From assembly GCA_031261015.1 (NCBI GenBank), contig JAISKG010000248.1, forward strand, positions 1 to 20,007: 20,007 bases of DNA, read 5' to 3'. A program made the position numbers and the translations under genes. The notes below the pieces were generated by a model that saw only the letters and a program-made list of their open reading frames with translations, ran no database searches and had not been told where the DNA came from. The stretch comes from Dysgonamonadaceae bacterium (GTDB lineage: Bacteria; Bacteroidota; Bacteroidia; Bacteroidales; Azobacteroidaceae). Below are positions 7,713-17,300 of this stretch, in pieces. Positions within the stretch are counted from its first letter, which is position 1, and every line of letters starts with the position of its first letter.

Positions 7713-9623
7713 TTATTTAATTGTTTCAATTTGAATTGTTTTTTCCGTTTGGAAGGGCGATGCGGGCAAACCTGCGAGGTTGTACAAATCCGCATTTCCC
7801 GGATTATCGGCCCAAGCATAACGGGCAGTAACCGGATGAGTAATCGAATCGTTCCAAACCACAATCCGGTTATTTTCAATTTTCGCTTGCGCCCAAACAT
7901 ATTTATCGTCGGCGCCGGCAATAGCGAAAGCGTGATTTTGTCCGTCGTTTTTAAACATTAAGCCGCTGCCAATGTGTGCAAAAGAAAGAACAATTTTGTT
8001 TCCTTCAATTTTCATGGATTCGTAAATTGGACCGGAATAGACGACGTTATTTTCTCCGTAGGCAATTTTTTCGGCAGCCAATGCCAAGCGTTTACCGGCG
8101 TCTTTTTTGTTCAAAGGATGAATATCGTTCCATTCGCCGATGTCGATGGTTACGGCCATGCCGGTATTAGGTAAGGCAAGCGTTTTCAGCTGGCTTTCGC
8201 GCAGTTCCGCCCAATGGCTTTCCGTCGGATAATCGTAGGATTTCATGAAATTGGCTAATTGCACGAAGAGAAAAGGGAAATCGCCTTGTTGCCATTGCTT
8301 GCGCCAATCGCGAATCAATGTAACAAACAAGTCTTTATATTCCGTTGGATTCCATGTATTCGACTCGCCTTGGTACCAAATCACGCCTTTAATCGAATAG
8401 TTGAACAAAGGAGCTAGCATTGCATTGTATAAACCCGCTGGTTTCCAACGAATGAAAGTTTCGCCTTGCAAAGGCGGCATCTGCGCGCCCCATTGATAGT
8501 TCCATTCGCCACTCAAATCAACCGATTGATTGTGAAATTCCAAGCCATAAAATTTGCCTTCGACGAAACCGCCTCGCCCCGATTCGCTAATAACGCGAAC
8601 CACGAGCGTATTTTCGCCGGATTTCAAAATTCCGGCCGGTAAATCGTAACGACGCGGCGGATATTGATAGCTCGTTGAGCCGACAAATTGACCGTTCAGA
8701 TAAACGGAATCGGCATCGACAATTGCTCCCAAAATCAGTTTGGCCGGTTGATTCATCAAAGAATCCGGCAAATAGAAGGTTTTTTGAAACCAAAGCGCTC
8801 CGTTTTCCGGTTGGCCGTTCGTCGGCGTCCAATAGCCCGGAACGTTTATTTCCATCCAATGGTCTGCATTCATTTTCTGATCTTTCCGGTACAATTCCTC
8901 GTACCACGCACGGATTCGTTTTTGATCGGAAGTGATAATCTCGTCGATCAATCGATCGTCTTTGAAGCGTTGCAATTCGCTGTAATACTGCGGATAATCT
9001 TTCAGTGACTCTTCACCGATCCACGCTTCGACTGGAGAACCACCCAAGGCATTATTAATCAATCCGATGGGCACATGATATTTTTCGTACAATTCCAAAG
9101 CAAAGAAATAAGCGGCCGCTGAAAAATCCTTGACCGTCACCGGAGTAGCCGCCGCCCAATGTCCAGAGGCAAAATCGTTTTGCGGCTCGTGAAAATTGTA
9201 AATCTGCGGAACCAAAAACTGCCGGATTTGCGGATTGGCCGGAATTTGTTTGTACAACGACATTACGCGGCTAATGGGCAATTCCATGTTGGATTGGCCG
9301 GAGCAAACCCACACATCGCCAAACGCCACATCGTTGAATTCTTTTTCATTGATTTTCAACGTATAACCTGTTCCGGCCGGCTGCGCCGGGAGGGTAATTT
9401 TCCAATTACCCTCTTTGTCTGCTTTTGTCTGATAGATTCGATAGGATTGATCGAGGAGTTGCACTTGGATGGCTTCGCCGGCATCAGCCCAACCCCAAAC
9501 CGAAATCGGCCGGTCGCGTTGGAGGATCATTCCGTCGCCGAACAATTGCGGCAAACGGATTTTCGCGGATGCGGCAATGCTAATCATGCAAACACAAGCC
9601 AATAATACGAATCGTTTCATCAT
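7713..9623 (-). CDS. SASA-type (sialate O-acetylesterase-like) acetylxylan esterase with inserted jelly-roll module
   Basis: This is a 636-residue secreted esterase of the SGNH/SASA (DUF303) type. A signal peptide ends near residue 20 (IAASA-K) and there is no lipobox, so it is probably periplasmic. Catalytic blocks seen are GDVWVCSGQSNMELP (Ser111), GVIWYQGESN (416-422 region) and EWNDIHPLNKKDAG (Asp500, His502). The catalytic domain is split: residues about 255-385 form an inserted beta-sandwich (ALWFQKTFYLP, DSVYLNGQFVGS, LPAGILKSGENTLVVRV) resembling the jelly-roll of beta-galactosidases. The same layout is known from CE20 xylan/xyloglucan acetylesterases. Automatic annotation as sialate esterase would mislead; beside xylanases, acetyl removal from xylo-oligosaccharides is the better guess. 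The ATG at 9623 overlaps the preceding stop by one base (TAATG), pointing to translational coupling; the next ATG at 9620 is also possible. No esterase specificity can be proven from sequence. Confidence 0.87.
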   Translation of the reverse strand: MMKRFVLLACVCMISIAASAKIRLPQLFGDGMILQRDRPISVWGWADAGEAIQVQLLDQSYRIYQTKADKEGNWKITLPAQPAGTGYTLKINEKEFNDVAFGDVWVCSGQSNMELPISRVMSLYKQIPANPQIRQFLVPQIYNFHEPQNDFASGHWAAATPVTVKDFSAAAYFFALELYEKYHVPIGLINNALGGSPVEAWIGEESLKDYPQYYSELQRFKDDRLIDEIITSDQKRIRAWYEELYRKDQKMNADHWMEINVPGYWTPTNGQPENGALWFQKTFYLPDSLMNQPAKLILGAIVDADSVYLNGQFVGSTSYQYPPRRYDLPAGILKSGENTLVVRVISESGRGGFVEGKFYGLEFHNQSVDLSGEWNYQWGAQMPPLQGETFIRWKPAGLYNAMLAPLFNYSIKGVIWYQGESNTWNPTEYKDLFVTLIRDWRKQWQQGDFPFLFVQLANFMKSYDYPTESHWAELRESQLKTLALPNTGMAVTIDIGEWNDIHPLNKKDAGKRLALAAEKIAYGENNVVYSGPIYESMKIEGNKIVLSFAHIGSGLMFKNDGQNHAFAIAGADDKYVWAQAKIENNRIVVWNDSITHPVTARYAWADNPGNADLYNLAGLPASPFQTEKTIQIETIK

Positions 9624-11344
9624 TATTTACTGTGAGAAATCAGTTGATCGGCCGGTTTGCCCGTCATTCCTTCGAGGAAATTTTTGTACGCCATTTTCCG
9701 GTTGTATTTCGCATCCCACAAGCAGGGGGCGTCGTCTTTCAACCAATTGGCATGCTCGTCGGCATTATCGGAAACACACCAGACGGTGATTCCGTATTGT
9801 TGAGCGGCCGGAATGATTTCCCTGTACAATTTGGCAACTTGGTAATACATGTCCGCTTGTTCCTGCAAGCGAGCCGGATCGGGCGAAACTGTATTCACTT
9901 TAATATCCAATTCCGAAATTTTAATTTGCTTGCCGGTAGCAGCTAACAAACGGAAACTTTCGGCGATATTTTCCAAATCGCTGTTGTACGCGATGTGCAT
10001 TTGTGTTCCGATGCCATCGACCCGTTGGCCTTTGCTTTCGATGTATTGTACAAATTCAATCAGTTTCCGGCATTTATTCAAATTAGATTCCAAATTGTAA
10101 TCGTTGATAAACAAAATATCATCGGAATTACCGGCTTCGCGCGCCAATCTGAAAGCGGTCACCAAATAATCCTCGCCCAAAAAGTCTTGCCAATGGAAAA
10201 TATCGCCGTCGTCGCCTTTTCCGTTGCCGTGGCGGAGGCCGGTGCCGGCGTCATTGACCGGTTCGTTCACCACATCCCAGGCATGCACGCGATTTTTGTA
10301 ATGTCCCACCATATTTTCAATCCAATATGCAAAAGCGTCCCCGATAATCTGTTTCTTCTCGGCATCCGTTTTTTCGACGGCGGTAGGATCGGTGTTGACC
10401 GAAGCCGGCACTATGTCGAGGTGATCCACGTCGATGTAATACGTCACTTCCGGCAGATAACCCAAGTCGAAATTGAGTTGCAATTCGTCGGAGTTAACGG
10501 TAATATTGAAACGGATTTGTTTCCAATTGGTTCCGGTGCTGAAACTTTCTCCCGCCGTTCCGGTTCCATAATCCAAATACGGATATAGGTTGGAACTTCC
10601 TTTTTCAAATGAAATACGGCCTTTTCCGGTTTTATCGGAACGAATGAAGAAAGACACAGTGTATTCTTCGCCGTTTCCCACTACGACTACCGGCGAGCGA
10701 AGTTGCAAATTGTAAGCTTGCGAAGAAGAAGTATTGGAAATCATCCGCAAGGCTTTCCCGCCGAGAATTCCTTCGTCATTGACGATCGTAATTCCGGCTC
10801 CCGGATTCAGACGTTGCCAATCGGTGAACGAGTCGTCTTTCAAACCTGATAAATCCAATAAATTGTCGGCCGACAAATCTTGAGGCGTGAATTGGTCGGG
10901 CACGATCAAACTGCGCAAATATTCGCCGTTCTGATTTTGATGCCAGCCCAGAGCGTGACCGAACAAGCCGATATTCTGCGGCAAACGTTCGATAAACTGA
11001 TCGACGGCGGCGTAACGCAATTGTCCGTCGTTGCCGACCATTGGGCCGTGCTTCATGTGGTAGCCGACCGTCACAACATTGAAATTTTCATTGACGCGAT
11101 CGGCCAGATTTCCACCTTTCATGTACAATTCCATATCTACTCCGATTCCCATTTGAAATTGCATATATTCTTTCAACGGGCCTAAGGCTGCCAGCAATTC
11201 GTCTGCCGTCAACGGAATTTCGGATTCGCTGATGGGGTCGCCGTAAGGATCGTTTTTCCAATCCATTTTTTCTTCGTAACAAGACGACAAAGTCAGCGCG
11301 CTTATTACAATTATTGCCAAAATACTATTTTTAATGTTTTTCAT
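9623..11344 (-). CDS. GH10 endo-beta-1,4-xylanase with CBM inserted in the catalytic domain, surface lipoprotein
   Basis: This 573-residue xylanase starts at the ATG at 11344. The lipobox is LTLSSC (Cys22), followed by YEEKMD, an acidic stretch of the kind that sends Bacteroidota lipoproteins to the cell surface. GH10 begins near residue 45 and runs to GHALGWHQ (129-136). It is then interrupted by about 150 residues of beta-sandwich (roughly 165-315; W176, FFIRSDKTGKG, GTNWKQIRFNI, YYIDVDHLDIVP), which look like a CBM4/CBM22-type module. The barrel resumes near residue 325, with acid/base Glu361 (HAWDVVNEPV) and nucleophile Glu478 (KISELDIKV). CBM insertion at this point is known in PUL-encoded GH10 enzymes of Bacteroides ovatus and Prevotella, often with two modules. 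Only one is seen here. It lies 19 bp after the SGBP gene and overlaps the esterase by one base. Likely job: first cuts in xylan at the surface. Confidence 0.94.
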   Translation of the reverse strand: MKNIKNSILAIIVISALTLSSCYEEKMDWKNDPYGDPISESEIPLTADELLAALGPLKEYMQFQMGIGVDMELYMKGGNLADRVNENFNVVTVGYHMKHGPMVGNDGQLRYAAVDQFIERLPQNIGLFGHALGWHQNQNGEYLRSLIVPDQFTPQDLSADNLLDLSGLKDDSFTDWQRLNPGAGITIVNDEGILGGKALRMISNTSSSQAYNLQLRSPVVVVGNGEEYTVSFFIRSDKTGKGRISFEKGSSNLYPYLDYGTGTAGESFSTGTNWKQIRFNITVNSDELQLNFDLGYLPEVTYYIDVDHLDIVPASVNTDPTAVEKTDAEKKQIIGDAFAYWIENMVGHYKNRVHAWDVVNEPVNDAGTGLRHGNGKGDDGDIFHWQDFLGEDYLVTAFRLAREAGNSDDILFINDYNLESNLNKCRKLIEFVQYIESKGQRVDGIGTQMHIAYNSDLENIAESFRLLAATGKQIKISELDIKVNTVSPDPARLQEQADMYYQVAKLYREIIPAAQQYGITVWCVSDNADEHANWLKDDAPCLWDAKYNRKMAYKNFLEGMTGKPADQLISHSK

Positions 11345-11363
11345 ATTCCTGATTATTAGTAGA

Positions 11364-12692
11364 TTATTCTTCCGTTTCATCTTCAAAATCGCTGTAAGTC
11401 GGCGTGTCGAGCGGCACGATGCGTAAGTTATCGAAATAAATGACTACATCGGTTGCTTCCGCTTCAATATCGTTGTACTTGTCATTATCCAACCACGGTC
11501 CCCATTGATTGTACTTGTCGGAAACCGCCACTTGCACTTGCGCCAAAATATCGGCAAAAGTAGCGTTTTTAAAATCCGAACTTTCGCTGAACGGAATGGT
11601 GACTGTGTACCAGCAGCCGGGATTTTCAAACGGAATGCGTTTGCCGAACGATTCCCAAGGCGCGTAGAACATGCAATAACGATCGGCTCCCCAACCGTCG
11701 GCAATGACCATGCGGATGTAACCCGAATTCCAAATCCCTTCTACAAAAATATCCATTTGGACGGCCACTTCGGAAGAAGGAGTGTTCAGCGGAATCAACG
11801 GAGTTAACTGTTCCGTCCACATATTTTGCTTCATCCAGTAATAAGCGGCTTTCGGAGCATCGGCCGGAACAGTATGATCCGGAGTATTCAACGAACGGTA
11901 TTTTCCTTGCGATTTCGGCAAATTTCCGCTGCCGGTAGGAATCACAGCTGATAAATCGCCGGAAACATCGCCGCCGCTCCAACTGTAATTGTTCACGTCA
12001 TCGAAATTATGGACAACTCCTTTTTGGAAATTGAAATACGCGGGAGAATAGGCGCCGCCGTTGGCTCCCAGAATCAGAATCGAGCCGCCGTCTTCAGATA
12101 CACCTGCAGGAACGGTCACCGTGCACCATTTTCCGTCTTCTTCATCAAAAAGAATATTTTCGGTTATTTCAATTTCTCCGGGGAAAATGATTTTCGTGAT
12201 TTCCGCTAATCCCGTTCCGTAAAGCGTAATTTCTTCGCCGGCTTTCGGTAATGTATGTGAAATGCGAGTAATGGACGGAGCCGCTGCGCGGATTTCAAAC
12301 TCGTATTTGTAAGTCAAGCTCGATTTTTTCAAGATAATTGTGTTCTTAACGTCGGCAGGGGCGTCGGCCGTCGGAGCCGTACTCGGAACGCGAACGATCA
12401 TCGAGTTGTCGCTCATCAACGTAGGATTGATGTACGTGCTCGTGCCGTTGATCAAAACTTCTTTCACGCCGTAGAAACCGCTTCCTTCCAAGCGAATCAA
12501 CTGTCCCAGACGAGCAAAGGGCACGGTGCGGTCGAGAACATTGTTTTTGCCGTCCTGCAAATGCACGGTCGTAATTTCCACCGGATTGTTGTTGTTGGAA
12601 TAGGGCGAATTTTCTTCTTCTTTACAGGAAAAGAAATTCAACGAGCAAGCCAGTGCGATTAAGAATATATTTACTTTATTTTTCATATTCAT
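11364..12692 (-). CDS. IPT/TIG-domain surface glycan-binding lipoprotein (SGBP)
   Basis: This is a 442-residue non-catalytic lipoprotein: lipobox LNFFSC (Cys23), then KEEEN, an acidic surface-export signal. Residues about 38-135 and 137-225 are two immunoglobulin-like IPT/TIG domains (LIRLEGSGFYGVKEVLINGT; EITLYGTGLAEITKIIFPG). Residues about 228-430 form the glycan-binding C-terminal domain, rich in Trp and Tyr (YYWMKQNMWTEQL, ADGWGADRYCMFYAPW, QWGPWLDNDKY) and ending in VVIYFDNLRIVP. This is the layout of SGBP-B-type proteins encoded just after susD in plant-polysaccharide PULs. It would hold xylan at the surface beside SusCD. The start may be the ATG at 12692 or the next at 12686; both give the same signal. 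It is 14 bp after the SusD gene. The ligand is inferred from the neighbouring xylanases. Confidence 0.9.
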   Translation of the reverse strand: MNMKNKVNIFLIALACSLNFFSCKEEENSPYSNNNNPVEITTVHLQDGKNNVLDRTVPFARLGQLIRLEGSGFYGVKEVLINGTSTYINPTLMSDNSMIVRVPSTAPTADAPADVKNTIILKKSSLTYKYEFEIRAAAPSITRISHTLPKAGEEITLYGTGLAEITKIIFPGEIEITENILFDEEDGKWCTVTVPAGVSEDGGSILILGANGGAYSPAYFNFQKGVVHNFDDVNNYSWSGGDVSGDLSAVIPTGSGNLPKSQGKYRSLNTPDHTVPADAPKAAYYWMKQNMWTEQLTPLIPLNTPSSEVAVQMDIFVEGIWNSGYIRMVIADGWGADRYCMFYAPWESFGKRIPFENPGCWYTVTIPFSESSDFKNATFADILAQVQVAVSDKYNQWGPWLDNDKYNDIEAEATDVVIYFDNLRIVPLDTPTYSDFEDETEE

Positions 12693-12706
12693 TCGTGTTT
12701 AATTAG

Positions 12707-14371
12707 TCAAAATAAATCAGTGATTTTTTCTTCGGTAAATGTGTAGGGAACCGGTTCTTTGTCCTTGCTCAATAATGGATTTTTGGAAATTTCCGATTCG
12801 GGAATGGGCAACAGCAATTTATCAGGCGTCGCTTTCACTACATCGTGCGAGGGTGCATTGTCGAGTTTTTCTACTGTATTGGCGATCGGATCGAAATTGT
12901 AGATCGTTTCGCGTTCCTGATCGTTGAGGTAATTCAATACTTCCTGCTGTTGATAGTAGGAACGGCGAACCAGATCGTACCAGTATTGGCCTTCCATCGC
13001 CAGTTCCGCACGGCGTTCGTATTGAATATCCTTGTAAGTGATGGCGGTGACGGCCGGCAGATCTTTTGTCCGTGTGCGCACCATATTGAAATATTCCAAG
13101 GCTTGGGGATCGGAAGTCGAAGTATTGTTTCCCAAAACGGCTTCCGTATAAATCAAATAAACTTCCGCCAGACGGAGCATGTAGGTATTGAGCGCCGAAC
13201 CCATAAACGATACTTTGCCGTCGTTGTCTTTGGCCGAACCCACTACACCTTTTTTGATATTTGCCATATTGTGATCCGGGTTGTCGGCCGTAAATCCGCC
13301 GTTAGCAATATCAATTTCGGGATAAAAATCGCCTTTACCCATCCAGGTAGCTTTCCGGCGCACCTGATCGCGTTTATCGTAGAAATTGATCATTTCATAC
13401 GAAGCAATAGCATACGATCCCCAACCGTCGGTAAAACCGGTAATTTTCGGGGAATACGCGAAATAAGCTTGTTGCGTGTTTTTTACGCCGTACTCGCCGT
13501 TGGCAATCCATTGCAAAGCAAACAAGGATTCGGAATTGTTATTGTTGGCAACTTTGAATAAATCGGCGTAGTTATCCATCAATTTGTAAGCATCGCTTTC
13601 GCAAACGATTTTCGCCGCTTTGGCTGCCAAGTCCAAGTATTCCTGCGAACGGCGGCCGCTGTTGACGCCTTCTCCTTTCAAGCCGGCCATCGACAAATAC
13701 AAGCGCGACAACATTCCGAAGGCGGAATAACGCGTTACGCGCCACGATGCCGTCGTTTCCGGCAAATATTTGGCTGCAAATTCCAGGTCGCGGATCGCAA
13801 ATTCCATCACATCCAAACGTGGATTTTTCGGAACTACATAATTATCAATCAATTTGGTTTGATCTTCGTAAATAATCACATCGCCCCAAGTCGAAGCCAA
13901 GTACCAATAAGCGGTTCCGCGCATGAAGCGAGCTTCGGCTATGGCGGCGTTTTTCTGTTCTTCGGTCACGTTTGTAGCGCGGTTGCGAATATTATTGATC
14001 ACATTATCCGATTGGGAAACAACATTATAGAAAGATTGCCAGGCCATAACCAGCGAACCGGTCAATTGCGTTTCGGTAAACGTGACGTAAGCGGTAATAT
14101 AATCGTTTTCCTTATCGGAATAAGGGCAAAAAAGATTGTTGCCTCGCCCGTCGCCTAAACCGTAGAAAAATTTATCGTTGAAATCAAACCATACCAAGTT
14201 GTACAGAGGGCCGGTGGCCGCCTGCAAATCTCCAGGCGACTGGTAGAAATTATCCGATGTATCGCGATCTTTCGGCGCATAGTCCAAGAAATCGTCGCAA
14301 GCATTGAAAGTCAGTACAGCAAGCAAAGCGAATACTGTAAAAATTAATTTATTGATTGTTTTCATATTCAT
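12707..14371 (-). CDS. SusD/RagB-family nutrient-binding lipoprotein
   Basis: This is a 554-residue outer-membrane lipoprotein that forms the lid of the SusC transporter and binds incoming oligosaccharide. The signal has lipobox TFNAC (Cys25), followed by DDFLDYAPKDR, the usual SusD start with acidic surface signal. Typical SusD features follow: an N-terminal TPR-like region (ARFMRGTAYWYLASTWGDV, residues about 150-170), the RLAEVYLIYTEAVL helix, and the family C-terminus (RRAELAMEGQYWYDLVRR, then KLLLPIPESEISKNP). The ATG at 14371 (MNMK) or 14365 (MKTIN) is chosen because the upstream ATG at 14392 overlaps the SusC end. It lies 7 bp after the SusC stop, so the pair is co-transcribed. Confidence 0.97.
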   Translation of the reverse strand: MNMKTINKLIFTVFALLAVLTFNACDDFLDYAPKDRDTSDNFYQSPGDLQAATGPLYNLVWFDFNDKFFYGLGDGRGNNLFCPYSDKENDYITAYVTFTETQLTGSLVMAWQSFYNVVSQSDNVINNIRNRATNVTEEQKNAAIAEARFMRGTAYWYLASTWGDVIIYEDQTKLIDNYVVPKNPRLDVMEFAIRDLEFAAKYLPETTASWRVTRYSAFGMLSRLYLSMAGLKGEGVNSGRRSQEYLDLAAKAAKIVCESDAYKLMDNYADLFKVANNNNSESLFALQWIANGEYGVKNTQQAYFAYSPKITGFTDGWGSYAIASYEMINFYDKRDQVRRKATWMGKGDFYPEIDIANGGFTADNPDHNMANIKKGVVGSAKDNDGKVSFMGSALNTYMLRLAEVYLIYTEAVLGNNTSTSDPQALEYFNMVRTRTKDLPAVTAITYKDIQYERRAELAMEGQYWYDLVRRSYYQQQEVLNYLNDQERETIYNFDPIANTVEKLDNAPSHDVVKATPDKLLLPIPESEISKNPLLSKDKEPVPYTFTEEKITDLF

Positions 14372-14378
14372 ATCCAAT

Positions 14379-17300
14379 TTAAAAAGTAACATTAATACCG
14401 GCCGTATAAATTTTCGGGGAAGGATACCGGGCGTTGTCGATACCGGTCAGGAGCGCATCTTGGTTGATCGAGCCGATTTCGGGATCGTATCCTTTGTATT
14501 TTGTCCATGTATAAACATTTTGCAGATTGGCGTAAACGCGCACGTTTTCGATGGAGATTTTCTTCACCCAAGCCTTGGGCAGCGTGTAGCCCAGCGAAAT
14601 GTTTTGCAGACGCAAGTAAGACCCGTCTTCCACAAAGCGATCGGAAACGCGGTAGTTGCCGTTGGTGTCCGAAGAAGTCATGCGAGGCATCAGCGGAGAG
14701 CCGCCGACAACCTGCGCCGACTTGAAATCGTCGCCTTCGATGCGAGCAAATTCGGTTGCGCGAATACTCAAGGTGGAACCTTGGCTCGGATCATCGGTCC
14801 AGCGGCGGATCCAGTTGAATACATCGTTGCCGTAAGATCCGTTGAAATAAATATTTAAATCGAAACTTTTGTACGAAAACGTGTTGCCGATGCCGTAAGT
14901 GAATTTCGGCTCGGGATTACCGATGTAGGTGCGGTCGTTTTCGTCGATCACGCCGTCGGGAACACCGTCGGGACCGCTGATGTCGGCAAACATGTAATCG
15001 CCGATCCAAACGCCGTTTGTACCAATGGAAATATCTCTCGGACGGGGCGTTTCATGCACTACGCCATTGGCATCCTTGTAATAAAAATCGGTAGCCGAAT
15101 CGAAACGGCCGATGACTTTATATCCGTAGAACTGACCGATCGGCTGGCCTACGGTCGTGAGTGTAATATCGGATGCCTCAGCGCCTTTCGCTATTTTCTT
15201 AAAGAAAAAGCTGTTTTCGGAATCAAGCGACAACACTTTGTTGCGATTCAACGAAAAGACCACATTCGAGTTCCACGAAAAATTTTTCGTTTCGATATTG
15301 CGTGTATTTACCGAGATTTCAAAGCCTTTGTTTTCCAGCGAACCGATATTTTGCCAGGGACCGGTTTGGTAACGGTAATCATCATCGGGAGATTGCGATG
15401 TTCCTAAAAAGGAGGGAAATTGCGGTTGCAACAGCAAATTATCCGTTTTCTTGTAATATACGTCCATTACTACTTCGATGCGGTTGCCAAGGAATCCGGC
15501 ATCCAAACCGAGATTGGTTGCATCGGTCGTTTCCCATTTCAAATTGGGATTGGCCGTATTGGCCGCCACTAATCCGGTTCCGCCGGGAGTAGCGATGGCT
15601 CGCAGCACAGAAGTATAAGCATAAGGCGCAGTGTTGGAATTACCCACTTTTCCCCAGCCCAGACGAAGTTTGAGATTGCTGATTTCTTCCGTATTTTTCA
15701 TAAATTCTTCGCCCGAAATGCGCCAAGCCAAAGCGACCGAGGGAAATGTGCTCCAGCGATGACCTCTTGCAAACGACGAAGAACCGTCGCGACGAAGCGT
15801 AGTTGTGAGTAAATAACGATCGTCATACGAATAAAACAAGCGTCCGAAGAACGACGACATTTGATTGCCGCCACTGCTTCCCATATTCTTGGCCGAACTC
15901 GGATCGCCCGTATCCAAATCGGGAGCGTAATTAGTCAGCATTCCGTTGCGATAACCATACAGGTATTCCCAGGAGGAAGATTGCAATTCCTGTCCCAACA
16001 TCACATTGACGGAATGGACTTTTTCAAATGTCCGGTTGAAATTTAATAAATTGCGATACGCCCAATACACATTGAATGATTTAGAGCGTTCGGATTCGCG
16101 TACCTCATTCACCAAGGCTCCGAATTGATATGAAGGCGTGAAACGATAGACATTGTTCATTCCGATCTCGCTCGAAAATTCCGTTTTCCACGTTAAACCT
16201 TTGATAATGGTGGCTTCCAGATAAATATTACTGCGTGCGGAAGCGCGGTCGTTTCTATTTTCTCTTAATAAAGCCAATCCGAGCGGGTTAGCCTGACTGT
16301 TATTAATATCCACTGTTTCCTGACCGCCGAACGAGCCGTCGATGTTGCGCGCAGCGATATTGGGACGATAAAATAAAGCAATGTTTATCAAGTTGCTGTT
16401 GTTTCCGTCGGTTTCGCCCACGGTAATCGTTTGCTTGGCATCGGAAATATTGAAATTTACGCTGGCTTTCAACCACGATTTCACTTCGGTATCTAGATTT
16501 CCACGCAAGCTCAAGCGTTCAAAACCCGAACCGTAAGCGATACCGTCTTGATTCAGGTAACCGGCTCCGATGGCATAAGTCGTTTTGGCGTTTCCGCCGG
16601 AAATGGATAAGTTATGATTGGTAGTCAGGGCTGTGGTAAATAATTCGTCCTGCCAGTCGGTGCCTTTGCCCAGCAAGTCGGGACGAACGAAAGCATCATA
16701 CAGAGGATAACTCATGATTTCGTTACGGTCATGTTGCAAATAAGCGTATTCCTGCAAAGTGAGCAAACGCAGTTTTTTCGGCATGGTTTGCGCGCCGATG
16801 TAACCGTCATAAGTGATTTTGGAAACGCCTTCTTTACCGCGCGTAGTGGTGATCATAATCACCCCGTTGGCTGCGCGCGAACCATAGATGGCTGTCGCCG
16901 AAGCGTCTTTCAAAATGTCCATTGTCACTACGTCAGCCGGATTGATTGAGGCCAATGGATTTTCCATGTTCGATCCGCTGCTTCCATTGATTACGATGCC
17001 ATCGATCACATAAATCGGCTCGTTGGAAGCATTTAAAGAATTGATACCACGAATACGGATCGAAGTGCTACCGCCCGGAATACCGGAATTTTGCTGTACT
17101 TGCACACCGGCGGCGCGGCCTTGCAACACTTGGTCGATCGAAGTCGGCGTGGATTTGGCGATGGCGTCCGATCCGACGGAAGTAATCGCTCCGGTCAGGT
17201 CGCTGCGTTTCATCGAGCCGTAGCCGACCACAACCAATTCGTCCAACATCTTTGTATCTTCCTGTAAAGTAACATTGATAACGGTTCTTCCGTTCACGTC

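Noticed and set aside
7703..7921. Longer start for the symporter
   Set aside because: The extra residues are basic, unlike any GPH N-terminus, and overlap the esterase gene in another frame. The ATG at 7702 gives the conserved family start.
12845..13561. Plus-strand open frame of 238 codons inside the SusD gene
   Set aside because: Antisense to a complete SusD gene, with no recognisable motif or start context.
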